A model generated the notes under the pieces. The model worked only from the letters and a program-made list of their open reading frames with translations. It was not told the DNA's origin and did not search any database. From Syntrophobacterales bacterium (GTDB taxonomy: Bacteria; Desulfobacterota; Desulfobaccia; Desulfobaccales; 0-14-0-80-60-11), in NCBI GenBank assembly GCA_020052215.1, contig JAGVPN010000377.1:1-12560 (forward strand): a stretch of DNA of 12,560 nucleotides. The letters are read 5' to 3'. A program made the translations under genes and the position numbers. Below are positions 1-6,566 of the stretch, one piece after another; position 1 is the stretch's first letter, and the number at the start of each line of letters is the position of its first letter.

Positions 1-366
1 CATGCGGGTCTTGCCCCAGATGATTTTCATGGCCCCCCGGAGGATGATGGAGAGCCCGATGGTCAGAAAGATCAGCACCAGGTGGCTTTCGGACCGGGAG
101 GGGCGGACGCCCGCCACCTCCACCAGGATAGCCACCAGGGTCACCCCCGCCACCGCGGTTAAGAGGGCCGGGGCCATGGGGAGGCCGGCGGTGACCAGGG
201 CGCTGTAGAGGATCATGCCCCCCAAGGAGACGAAATCCACCTGGGTGAAATTGACGATCCCCATGGTGTTGTGCACCACCCCGAAGCCCAGGGCCACCAG
301 GGCGTAGATCGCCCCCCCGGTCAAACCGGCAAAGATGAACTGGATCAGGTCTTGCAGGCTGCCCAT
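1..366 (-). CDS. livH: Branched-chain amino acid ABC transporter permease LivH, N-terminal part (cut by window edge)
   Basis: Inner-membrane permease of the leucine/isoleucine/valine (LivFGHMJ-type) importer. The 122 codons present are the N-terminal part of a family usually near 290-300 residues; the rest lies beyond base 1. The start ATG at 366-364 gives MGSLQDLIQFIFAGLTGGAI, the usual LivH opening amphipathic and first membrane segment. It is followed by the family stretch GIVNFTQVDFVSLGG (36-50), a second hydrophobic segment (about 51-83) and a third (about 95-111) ending in RGAMKIIWG. The ribosome binding site is weak (GGGAAAG about 5 nt before ATG), but a good promoter lies about 70 bp upstream. 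The other Liv components are expected further left, outside the window. The substrate could be another amphipathic amino acid or urea-like compound, since permeases of this family are hard to separate by sequence. Confidence 0.93.
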   Translation of the reverse strand, partial: MGSLQDLIQFIFAGLTGGAIYALVALGFGVVHNTMGIVNFTQVDFVSLGGMILYSALVTAGLPMAPALLTAVAGVTLVAILVEVAGVRPSRSESHLVLIFLTIGLSIILRGAMKIIWGKTRM

Positions 367-433
367 GTCTCTTTCCCAAGGTGCAGGCGCGGCGAAAGGA
401 TTGCGGCCCCGGCACGGTCTTCAAGCTTATTAC

Positions 434-461
434 GTTATATGAAGGGCGGGTTATCTGGCAA
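434..461 (-). promoter_or_regulatory. Sigma70-type promoter for livH
   Basis: On the minus strand TTGCCA (461-456) is followed after 16 bp by TATAAC (439-434). Each hexamer matches the consensus at 5 of 6 bases. The predicted transcript would start near 427 and give a leader of about 60 nt before the livH ATG at 366. The site lies between livH and the stop codon of the upstream gene, so livH need not depend on read-through. Confidence 0.55.
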
Positions 462-545
462 GAAAAAAGGAGGTAAGGGCAGGCTCAGGCGGGCGACGCG
501 GCGACGACGCCCGGGCCGGAGGCAGCGGAGTCCAACTGCCTGGAG

Positions 546-1778
546 TCACGGGGCTGGAGATGGTTGCCGGGAGAGCGGCGGCGGTTTGCATAACGGACAC
601 GGAACCAGCTGACGGGTTTGCGCCTCCGCCGCGGATTTGAATTTGATCAATTTTAAGCGGGCTATCACCTTGGCCCACTTGCAGGTGGGATAATGGTAAT
701 AGTTTTCAGTTTTGGAGCCCACCAACTCGACTTCAGCCGCCGCGGCCGGCTTGGGGGAAACGGCTGCTGCCTGGCTGGCCACCGTGCCTTCCTCGGAGCC
801 GGAAACGGCTCCTCCCCGTTGCCGCTGATTGCCGGAATCGTTGGGGACGTTGATCTCCGTTTGGCCTTGCAGACTGGCCGTATCCCGCAAGGTAAATTCG
901 GGCTCGCCGTCGAGCCCGAGCTTCAACTCGGCCCGGAGCCGCTGGTCCCGGTCATAAAAGGCCAGGCCGGGAGTCCCCTCGGACCCCAGACCCAGAGTGG
1001 CGCGGCGGCGCCCCTGGGGATCCCACAGGTCCAGCCTGACTATGTCGCCGGCCGCGTCCAGCGAGGCCCGGATTTTGCCGTTTGGGCCCCGCACCACCAG
1101 GGCTTCCCCGGCTAGGCCGGGGAGGTAGGAGCGGAAGAGCACATAGGCCTGGGTGGCCAGGATCACCGCTAACACCCCCATGATCAGGACCCGATAAAAT
1201 TTATGACGCCGATTTTGGCGCGCCAATTTCTCCAATTGATCAAATATCCGGGAATTGGCATCCCAGTCAGAATACAAGTAATGCTCGGGGATAGGGGGCG
1301 GTGGGATGAAGTCCGGTTCGCCCAGTGGTTCGCCTCCAACTGCGGCCGGCGGGATGGGCTGAGAGGAGGCGTCCGGAGACTCAAGGGGCTGGGGAGCAGC
1401 GGGCTCCGGGGCGTCGGCCGGAGCGGCTGCCGGCTCTGCTCCAACCCCGGGGGAGGGGGCGCCAACCGGAACCTTGAAGCTGATTTCTCCCTGGTGGTCT
1501 TTGAGTTCGAGAAAGGCTTCCCCGTCCTGGTTAATCCCTAACCAGGCCCAGGCGTTGCCCTCATTATCGCTCAGAATCAGGCTGGCAGAACCGTCTTCAT
1601 TAGCGCTGATTTTACCTCGATATTTGCCCGAAGCATCCCGGAGCAGGATCTTTTCCACCTCGATGACCCGCTCTTGGGGCTGGACCTGGCTTTTGAGGAG
1701 ATCGGTCAATTCCTGCCATTCATTCTGCAGTCTTGCCAGCACGGTTTCCAGTTCTTTGGGCTCGGGCTTGTCAGGCAT
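546..1778 (-). CDS. Single-pass membrane protein with duplicated beta-repeat segments and C-terminal Ada-like zinc-binding domain, function unknown
   Basis: I do not recognise a characterised homologue. From the ATG at 1778 (410 aa) there is a short coiled-coil-like N-terminus (6-33), a repeat segment of alternating polar/hydrophobic strands with Gly/Asn/Asp turns (about 42-104, such as DASGKYRGKISANEDGSASL), a Pro/Ala-rich linker (106-165), a basic patch RQNRRHKF then one membrane helix (about 195-215). After the helix come a second repeat segment (224-311, such as GPNGKIRASLDAAGD and DPQGRRRATLGLGSEG), a low-complexity linker and a C-terminal domain with HYPTC (362-366) and CPLCK (394-398). 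The HxxxC plus CxxC set is the pattern of Ada-type metal-binding domains. The basic patch before the helix predicts a cytoplasmic N-terminus and an outside C-terminus. A GTG at 1784 is in frame, but GGAG (1789-1786) lies only 1 nt from it and 7 nt from the ATG at 1778, which decides the start. Confidence 0.8.
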   Translation of the reverse strand: MPDKPEPKELETVLARLQNEWQELTDLLKSQVQPQERVIEVEKILLRDASGKYRGKISANEDGSASLILSDNEGNAWAWLGINQDGEAFLELKDHQGEISFKVPVGAPSPGVGAEPAAAPADAPEPAAPQPLESPDASSQPIPPAAVGGEPLGEPDFIPPPPIPEHYLYSDWDANSRIFDQLEKLARQNRRHKFYRVLIMGVLAVILATQAYVLFRSYLPGLAGEALVVRGPNGKIRASLDAAGDIVRLDLWDPQGRRRATLGLGSEGTPGLAFYDRDQRLRAELKLGLDGEPEFTLRDTASLQGQTEINVPNDSGNQRQRGGAVSGSEEGTVASQAAAVSPKPAAAAEVELVGSKTENYYHYPTCKWAKVIARLKLIKFKSAAEAQTRQLVPCPLCKPPPLSRQPSPAP

Positions 1779-1950
1779 TTCCACTCTCCAATCTTGTGCG
1801 GGCCCCCTGCGACCTCACCCTCAGGCAAAAAAAGAGTTTGGCGGATGCTTGCCTATCACATTGAATCGGCATAAGCTGTTGACTTCTTTGATATAAATCA
1901 TTAACGCCGACCCCCAGTTTCGGGAAATCGTTACTTCGTTGCTTCTTATC

Positions 1951-2973
1951 CTAATTGAAGCAGAAACCTTTTTCCACAAATAATTTCAAACAGACATTTA
2001 CCACTTCCGGGTCATAAAGGATGCCCCCCTTTTGATGAATCTCTTCCAGGGCCTGGTCGATTCCTTGGGCCGGACCATAAGACCTGGTGCAAATCATGGC
2101 TTCCACCACGTCCGCCACCCCTAAAATTCTGGCTTCCAGGATAATATCCTTATCCGTCAGGCCGGCGGGGTAGCCCGAACCATCCAGTCTCTCATGGTGC
2201 TGCAGGATGGCCGGCAGCACCGGCCAGGGAAAGTCGATATTTTTCAACAGATCAAAGCCAATCTGGCAATGAGATTTAATAAACTCGCATTCCAGCTGGC
2301 TGAGCTCCCCCGGCTTGTTCAGGATTTCCATGGGCACGGCGATCTTGCCGATATCGTGGAGCAAACCCGCGACCCTGATGCCTTCTAAGCGGTTAAGCGA
2401 AAAACCCAACTCTCGGGCTATGGCCACCGCCAGTTGCGCCACCCGCCTCTGGTGACCCGCGGTTTGGGGGTCTTTGATTTCCACCGCCGAGGCCACGGCC
2501 TCAACTATGCCGTGAAAACTGCTCTTGATCCCTTTGAGCAGCGATTTCAGGCGGTCTGCTTCCGCCTTGCCTTCGCTGACGTCCCTGAGCAGCCACAGCA
2601 CCCTCACCAGTTGATCCCGGTGGTCGGTTTGGGCGCTGACATTGGCGGACACCGGAAAAGGCGCGTCTTGCCCCGATTGCAGGCGGAATTCCCAGTTGCG
2701 TTTTTCCCCGCCCTCCCGGATCTGGATCAGGTTGACATGAAAGGCCGGGCGGTCGGCTTCCGCCACAAAGTGCGTCAAGGGTTTGCCTTGCAGGCAACCC
2801 CGGTCCATCTTCAGCATGGCCGCGGCAGCCTGGTTGCTCTCGGCAATGATAGTCTGGCCGTCGGTTACCAGGTAGGCATCAGGGGCTAAGGCGAAGAGGT
2901 CCCGATAATCCCTGTCTGCCGCACCCGGAGCTAATCCAGCCGACGCCCGGTCTTCCTCGCCTTTAAGATTCAT
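1951..2973 (-). CDS. PAS domain plus HD-GYP domain protein, probable c-di-GMP phosphodiesterase
   Basis: A 340-aa soluble protein. An N-terminal PAS domain (about 20-135, starting RDYRDLFALAPDAYLVTDG) is joined by a helix to an HD-GYP domain (about 150-338). Visible metal and catalytic motifs are GH at 173-174, HDIGK at 206-210, KSH at 233-235, HHE at 259-261 and DGSGYP at 264-269, then ADVVEAM (287-293). HD-GYP proteins hydrolyse c-di-GMP through pGpG to GMP; the intact HD and GYP signatures suggest an active enzyme, with PAS as an unidentified signal input. The ATG at 2973-2971 is preceded by AGGT at 5 nt. It lies downstream of the response regulator gene on the same strand, separated by 480 bp and with its own candidate promoter, so shared transcription is not evident. 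No membrane segment is seen. Confidence 0.92.
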   Translation of the reverse strand: MNLKGEEDRASAGLAPGAADRDYRDLFALAPDAYLVTDGQTIIAESNQAAAAMLKMDRGCLQGKPLTHFVAEADRPAFHVNLIQIREGGEKRNWEFRLQSGQDAPFPVSANVSAQTDHRDQLVRVLWLLRDVSEGKAEADRLKSLLKGIKSSFHGIVEAVASAVEIKDPQTAGHQRRVAQLAVAIARELGFSLNRLEGIRVAGLLHDIGKIAVPMEILNKPGELSQLECEFIKSHCQIGFDLLKNIDFPWPVLPAILQHHERLDGSGYPAGLTDKDIILEARILGVADVVEAMICTRSYGPAQGIDQALEEIHQKGGILYDPEVVNVCLKLFVEKGFCFN

Positions 2974-3064
2974 GAGTTACCTGCGGGTCCTGAGAAATGG
3001 CTGATTCCTTCTTGGTTCCCAGGTTCATGCTCCCGGGCGGTTGACGAAGGGTGACCATGGCGTA

Positions 3065-3087
3065 TGGGCCTGCGAGTCCCTCGCCCA
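3065..3087 (-). promoter_or_regulatory. Predicted hairpin in the HD-GYP mRNA leader
   Basis: On the minus strand TGGGCGAG, loop GGA, CTC, then a GCAG bulge and GCCCA can fold into a stem-loop. It falls in the roughly 135-nt leader that would follow the candidate promoter at 3116-3143. There is no T tract, so it is not a standard terminator. Its role is unknown and it may be incidental in GC-rich DNA. Confidence 0.25.
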
Positions 3088-3115
3088 ATCATAGGCTTCA
3101 CGTTGATTTTTTAAT

Positions 3116-3143
3116 ATTTTATGACGGCAGGTAATTATTGCAA
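3116..3143 (-). promoter_or_regulatory. Candidate sigma70 promoter for the HD-GYP gene
   Basis: On the minus strand TTGCAA (3143-3138), a 16-bp spacer and TAAAAT (3121-3116; 5 of 6 bases match consensus). The -35 matches at 4 of 6. It sits in the most AT-rich part of the intergenic region, about 140 bp before the HD-GYP start codon, implying a long untranslated leader. Confidence 0.4.
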
Positions 3144-3453
3144 TGGGGAGAACTCCTGATATCCGGGTTCGTTTTTACTTAATTTGCCTTGATTAACCAC
3201 CGGACTCAGCCTGACCATAGCAGCCTGCCTGGGTGACTCACCGCGGCAGCCGGGTTTTGGCGAGACCATGCCCCATCCGGCCGTTCACCCATGAAGGCTT
3301 GGTTGGTGAAGTTTCTCGAGGAACTCAGTCTAGATGCCGGCCAAACGGGGCCCCGCCGGGGGGCTGCGGCAATAACTCCGCGGCGTCGGTTCAGGCCGGT
3401 GCGACACTCAGTTTGGCGCCACGGCTACCGAATCAGACAGGTACGGCTACAGC

Positions 3454-4101
3454 TTATGCAGAGGTCAATCCTTCGCGGATGGCGTATTTGGTAAGCTCGG
3501 CAACACTCCTGATCTTCAATTTAATCATGATTTGTTGGCGATGGGTTTCCACCGTTTTGATGCTGATATGCAGGCTGTCGGCGATGAGGGCGGAAGTTTT
3601 TCCTTCCGCAATGAGCTGCAGCACTTCGCGCTCTCTGGGTGACAGCAGCTGAAAAACTGATGATTCTCTGGGGCTGACCGAGTACAGGAAGTCTTTCAGC
3701 ACGATGTCCGCCACTTCATGACTCAGGTAAGTTTTATGAGACATCACCACCCGGATGGCCTTGGACAGTTCCTTGAAAGCGCAATCTTTGAGCATGTAAC
3801 CAGCCGCCCCGGCCTTAAGCATATTCAAAACAAAACGTCTATCGTCATGCATGGACAGGGCGATGATCTTGACCCCGGGCAGCTCGGCGACAATCTGCCG
3901 GGTAGCCTCGATGCCGTTTAAATCCGGCATCGCCACGTCCATGATGATCACATCCGGACGCAGTTCTTGGGCCAGCCGCTGGATCATCCGGCCATCCTCG
4001 GCTTCTCCCAACACCTGGATGTCGTGCTCCTTTTCCAGCATGGCCCGGAGCCCCTCTCGCATGATCTGGTGATCGTCGGCAATCAAAACCTTGATGCTCA
4101 T
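3454..4101 (-). CDS. NarL/FixJ-family response regulator, REC plus LuxR-type HTH
   Basis: A 215-aa DNA-binding response regulator. The receiver domain (1-118) begins MSIKVLIADDH, with acidic residues D9 and D10, phospho-acceptor D55 in MDVAMPDLNG, S83 in the ALS switch position and K105 in MLKD. The C-terminal LuxR-type helix-turn-helix (about 150-210) carries LSPREREVLQLIAEGKT and the recognition-helix stretch SIKTVETHRQQIMIKL. Length and layout are typical of NarL-type regulators. The frame stays open upstream to 4317, but receiver domains start at this MSIKV, so ATG 4101 is chosen; a GGGGA motif lies about 6 nt before it. The likely partner is the HisKA_3-type kinase at 4403-5980, which belongs to the class that pairs with NarL regulators. 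Target genes are unknown; the adjacent HD-GYP gene is a reasonable guess. Confidence 0.93.
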   Translation of the reverse strand: MSIKVLIADDHQIMREGLRAMLEKEHDIQVLGEAEDGRMIQRLAQELRPDVIIMDVAMPDLNGIEATRQIVAELPGVKIIALSMHDDRRFVLNMLKAGAAGYMLKDCAFKELSKAIRVVMSHKTYLSHEVADIVLKDFLYSVSPRESSVFQLLSPREREVLQLIAEGKTSALIADSLHISIKTVETHRQQIMIKLKIRSVAELTKYAIREGLTSA

Positions 4102-4186
4102 GGCAGTTCCCCGTTCATCTGATAACCACCATATAACTTTAATTATGTCAAACTTTTTGTGAGAAAAGTTCGCCAAGGAACTGCCA
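4101..4186 (-). repeat. 10-bp inverted repeat covering the response regulator RBS and start
   Basis: TGGCAGTTCC at 4101-4110 and GGAACTGCCA at 4177-4186 are perfect reverse complements separated by 66 bp. In the mRNA the arm nearest the gene includes part of the GGGGA ribosome binding site, the spacer and the A of the start codon. Pairing with the upstream arm would hide them. As DNA, the same repeat would flank the TTGACA element at 4146-4151, so an operator is an alternative reading. Confidence 0.5.
4146..4151 (-). promoter_or_regulatory. Perfect -35 hexamer upstream of the response regulator
   Basis: TTGACA on the minus strand inside an AT-rich block, between the two inverted-repeat arms. 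No good -10 lies at 16-18 bp (best is GGTTAT at 18 bp, 3 of 6 matches), so it would need an activator or is only a chance match. A transcript from here would start near 4115 and lack the upstream repeat arm. Confidence 0.3.
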
Positions 4187-4213
4187 CCCCAACGCAGTTC
4201 TTCTCCGGTAATC

Positions 4214-4241
4214 ATCATACTGTATTTGGGGAAAAAGACAA
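4214..4241 (-). promoter_or_regulatory. Second candidate promoter for the response regulator
   Basis: On the minus strand TTGTCT (4241-4236; 4 of 6), a 16-bp spacer and TATGAT (4219-4214; 5 of 6). It overlaps the T tract of the terminator-like hairpin. A transcript from it would start near 4207 and carry both arms of the inverted repeat 4101-4186, allowing the RBS-occluding fold. Confidence 0.3.
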
Positions 4242-4297
4242 AATCGGCTTGCGGGCAGGGTATCGGGGCAGGGAACGCCGGCCCCTTGCCAAGCCGA
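4232..4297 (-). terminator. Rho-independent terminator-like hairpin after the histidine kinase gene
   Basis: On the minus strand TCGGCTTG (4297-4290) pairs perfectly with CAAGCCGA (4251-4244). The loop holds a nested GGGGC/GCCCC stem (4285-4281 with 4269-4265). The outer stem is followed at once by TTTTGTCTTTTT (4243-4232). This is oriented to stop transcription from the kinase gene before the response regulator. The 38-nt loop is larger than in a classic terminator. Confidence 0.5.
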
Positions 4298-4338
4298 ACT
4301 CTGGGCGGCAGTCCCACCCCAGGGGATCGCGGCGGTTA

Positions 4339-4394
4339 GGCTGGCGCCCGGGAGAAAATCAGAGCCGCGGTCGGCGCCGCAAAGGGCGCCAGCC
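4339..4394. repeat. 11-bp inverted repeat just downstream of the histidine kinase stop
   Basis: GGCTGGCGCCC (4339-4349) and GGGCGCCAGCC (4384-4394) are perfect reverse complements with a 34-bp loop that contains further GC palindromes. It begins 9 bp after the kinase stop codon and has no T tract. It could stabilise the 3' end of the kinase mRNA or help the terminator at 4232-4297. Confidence 0.5.
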
Positions 4395-4402
4395 GGGCCA
4401 GT

Positions 4403-5980
4403 CTAATTGACCGCGGCCGAGGAGGGTGGCCGGGGTTTTGCCGGCGGGAGGAATACCACCGTTGAGGCCGCAGCCGGGGGGATTGCTTTGACGCAGGTTG
4501 GGGCCGCCCGGCGGCTGGCCCGCTTTTTCTGGTCTGGCCGCAAAGGTAAGCTCAGAATGACCCGGGTGACCTCCCCGGGGGTCGACTCGATCTCCATCCG
4601 GCCGCCGAAATAGTTCAGGCGCTCCCGGATGCTGAAGAGCCCGAAACCTTCTATTTTACCGGCCGAGGGGCCGAGCTGGTCTGGAGCAAAGCCGACGCCG
4701 TTATCCTCGACGATTACCCGCAACTGCTCGCCTTCCCTGCGCATGCACACCCTGGCGCAACTCGCCTGGGCGTGCTTGAGCACGTTGAACAGCAACTCCC
4801 GCACCGCCCTGAACAGGAGCACCCGGGTTTCATTATCCAGCGGTTTGGGAAGGTCGTCGTCCTCCACGGTCACCACCAGGCCATACTGCTGCTCCATATG
4901 CTCCGCCAGCCATTCCATGGCGGGCTCGAACCCCAGGTCATAGAGGATGGGGGGGCTGAGTTCGAAGACCAACGACCGCGTGTAGCGGATCGATTCCTCG
5001 ATCAGCCGCCGGATTTCTTCCATGGGATGGGCAAGACTGCGATAAAACGTCGATTCCTGGATCTTCTCGAACTTGCCCTTGGCCACCACCAGCAACTGGG
5101 CGATATGATCGTGGAGCACCGTGGCCAAACGCCGCCGTTCCCGTTCTTCGGTGATCGACAGCTCTGAGGCCAGGGATTGCAGCTGTTCCTGGTAGGTGCG
5201 AATCTTATCCTCGCTCTCCCGTCGATCCGTAATGTCCTCGAACAAGGCAATGGCAAATTGGGGTGTGCCTCCCGCCTCCCGCACCAGGGAGATGGATTGC
5301 CGCCCCCAGCCGATCCAGCCGTCTTTGCGGATATAGCGGGTTTCCACCCGGCAGATATCCTGCTTTCCCGTGAGCAGTTGCTGAAAATTCTGCCAACTCG
5401 ATTCGGCATTCTCCGGATGGTTGATCCGGGTGAACTCCATCCCCCGCAATTCTTCGGGAGCATAACCCAACATGGCCAGAAGCGCCGGGTTTCCTTCAAT
5501 CACCCGGCCTTGCTTGTCAATGAGGGCAATGCCCAGGGCGGCTTCCCGAATGATGGTGCGGAACCGGGACTCACTTTCCATCAAGGCCTTCTCCACCCGC
5601 CCCCTTTCGGCGATTTCCAGGCGCATCTCTTCGTTGGCCTTTTCCAGGGCAAAGGTCCGGGCCCCGAGCCTTTCCCCCAACTGGACGTTTTGGTGGCTGA
5701 ATTGTTGGATGAGCGTCTGGTACTTCAACAACAGCAGGTAGGCGCAAATGGTCGCCAGGGTGCAACCCATAATACTCAGGAAGATATTCGCACTACGGCC
5801 GCTTCCCTGAGGAAAGACCATGTCCCTGAGCAACTGGAATATGGAGACCGCGACAATTACCTGCAGCGTGACCATAATCAGCCGGGTAACCCAGGCATTG
5901 CTGGCGTTTCCGTCCTTGGGTCTGACTTCGATGGGGACCCCGGTAGCCAGTTCCCCCTGGTAAGATTTCGTCTGATCCAT
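4403..5980 (-). CDS. Membrane PAS histidine kinase, HisKA_3/NarX class
   Basis: A 525-aa sensor kinase. Two membrane helices (about 31-51 and 64-86) are joined by only about a dozen residues, so there is no large outside sensor. They are followed by a coiled coil (88-140), a PAS domain (about 134-256, starting ESRFRTIIREAALGIALID and ending FEDITDRRESE), a HisKA_3 dimerisation region with ERERRRLATVLHDH (279-292; H290 the likely phosphorylated histidine) and an ATPase domain with N-box RELLFNVLKHA (395-405), DNGVGF (426-431) and GFGLFSIRERL (445-455). This class phosphorylates NarL-type regulators, and one is encoded next downstream on the same strand. The tail after residue 480 is a basic, Pro/Ala-rich low-complexity extension of about 45 residues, unusual for the family. 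The start ATG at 5980 has an AGGA motif about 10 nt upstream. The signal is probably sensed by the membrane part or the PAS domain. Confidence 0.93.
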   Translation of the reverse strand: MDQTKSYQGELATGVPIEVRPKDGNASNAWVTRLIMVTLQVIVAVSIFQLLRDMVFPQGSGRSANIFLSIMGCTLATICAYLLLLKYQTLIQQFSHQNVQLGERLGARTFALEKANEEMRLEIAERGRVEKALMESESRFRTIIREAALGIALIDKQGRVIEGNPALLAMLGYAPEELRGMEFTRINHPENAESSWQNFQQLLTGKQDICRVETRYIRKDGWIGWGRQSISLVREAGGTPQFAIALFEDITDRRESEDKIRTYQEQLQSLASELSITEERERRRLATVLHDHIAQLLVVAKGKFEKIQESTFYRSLAHPMEEIRRLIEESIRYTRSLVFELSPPILYDLGFEPAMEWLAEHMEQQYGLVVTVEDDDLPKPLDNETRVLLFRAVRELLFNVLKHAQASCARVCMRREGEQLRVIVEDNGVGFAPDQLGPSAGKIEGFGLFSIRERLNYFGGRMEIESTPGEVTRVILSLPLRPDQKKRASRRAAPTCVKAIPPAAASTVVFLPPAKPRPPSSAAVN

Positions 5981-6246
5981 GGGATTATCATCCTCTCCGG
6001 TTAGGATAAACCTTGCCCACCCTATCTGGTCTGCACCTATAATGTGCCACGATTACACCAAAAGAGAATTAGGAATTCCCTGAATCTCCAGGTGAGAAAT
6101 CCCTGAATTTTCCCTGCCAAAAGCTTTAGGTCCCCGCCCATGTCCTGAAGGCATGCGCCTCTGCAACCCCGGCCCGGGGGCCTGATCGTCGCGGTGGAGA
6201 GAGTGGGAAAAGCGATTATCCGGGCCCTGGCGAAAGGCCTCACCTA

Positions 6247-6292
6247 ATACCAATTCGCAATCAAAGGGTGGCACAGGCCTTCCAGCCTGTGC
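6247..6292. repeat. Dispersed palindromic repeat, copy 1
   Basis: This 46-bp unit matches 9894-9939 at 42 of 46 bases. Its core is a perfect 12-bp inverted repeat, GGTGGCACAGGC (6267-6278) and GCCTGTGCCACC (6285-6296), with a 6-nt loop, so the palindrome runs 4 bp past the shared unit. It looks like a REP or MITE-type small repeat. The sequence has no coding capacity. Confidence 0.75.
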
Positions 6293-6322
6293 CACCAAAG
6301 GCTGCTTGTTACGAAAAGTTTT

Positions 6323-6345
6323 GCGTAGGGTGCGTCCTACGCACC
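6323..6345. repeat. Compact palindrome with two alternative hairpins
   Basis: GCGTAGG (6323-6329) pairs with CCTACGC (6336-6342), and the shifted GGTGCG (6329-6334) pairs with CGCACC (6340-6345). The two stems exclude each other. The module lies 27 bp after the palindrome at 6267-6296 and may be part of the same small repeat element; the second copy at 9894 does not carry it. Confidence 0.5.
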
Positions 6346-6490
6346 ATGAGCTTATGGCCACATCGCACCCGGAGACTAGGCCTACCGACGGTTTATCATT
6401 TGGATTTTGGGGGGTGGCCTGTGGCCGCCAGGCTGGACTACCCTAAATCAACTTCTTCCTGACTTGTGGGTAAAGGTGAGATTGGGTAGC

Positions 6491-6505
6491 GGGGGGGGGG
6501 GGGGG
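6491..6505. repeat. G15 homopolymer tract
   Basis: Fifteen consecutive G residues in the gene-free region, about 250 bp downstream of the deacetylase stop and 510 bp upstream of the kinase start. No open reading frame crosses it, so coding phase variation is unlikely. The run length may be a sequencing or assembly estimate. Confidence 0.8.
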
Positions 6506-6566
6506 AACAACCGCATGCAATTATCTATCGCGTTTGCCATAAATTCCTTCCGCTTGGAGGTTCTTA

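Larger units (their letters stand above)
2974..3453. other. Gene-free intergenic stretch between HD-GYP and response regulator genes
   Basis: No convincing gene in 480 bp. The part near the HD-GYP gene is AT-rich and holds a promoter candidate (3116-3143) and a leader hairpin (3065-3087). The half next to the response regulator stop is GC-rich with short palindromes (CGGGGCCCCG near 3356-3365) and an 8-bp direct repeat ACGGCTAC at 3421-3428 and 3443-3450. No T-tract terminator for the response regulator was found. Confidence 0.6.

Noticed and set aside
467..474. Strong Shine-Dalgarno-like AAGGAGGT on the plus strand
   Set aside because: No ATG, GTG or TTG start at a usable distance follows it and the downstream sequence is antisense to the 546-1778 gene.
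2974..3115. Possible c-di-GMP riboswitch in the HD-GYP leader
   Set aside because: A hairpin is present, but I could not match the conserved GEMM-I or GEMM-II core sequences. A covariance-model search would decide.
3291..3494. Plus-strand frame beginning MKAWLVKFLEELSLDAG in the intergenic region
   Set aside because: No ribosome binding site, no recognised family, Arg-rich tail that runs into the antisense of the response regulator gene.
6032..6049. Sigma54-like TGGCAC element upstream of the kinase gene
   Set aside because: The following GC is two bases too far from the GG for a -24/-12 promoter, and no sigma54 activator is encoded nearby.
6037..6361. Two overlapping minus-strand frames in the repeat-rich spacer
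   Set aside because: They cross the palindromic repeat, show no family similarity and have unlikely composition; read as non-coding.
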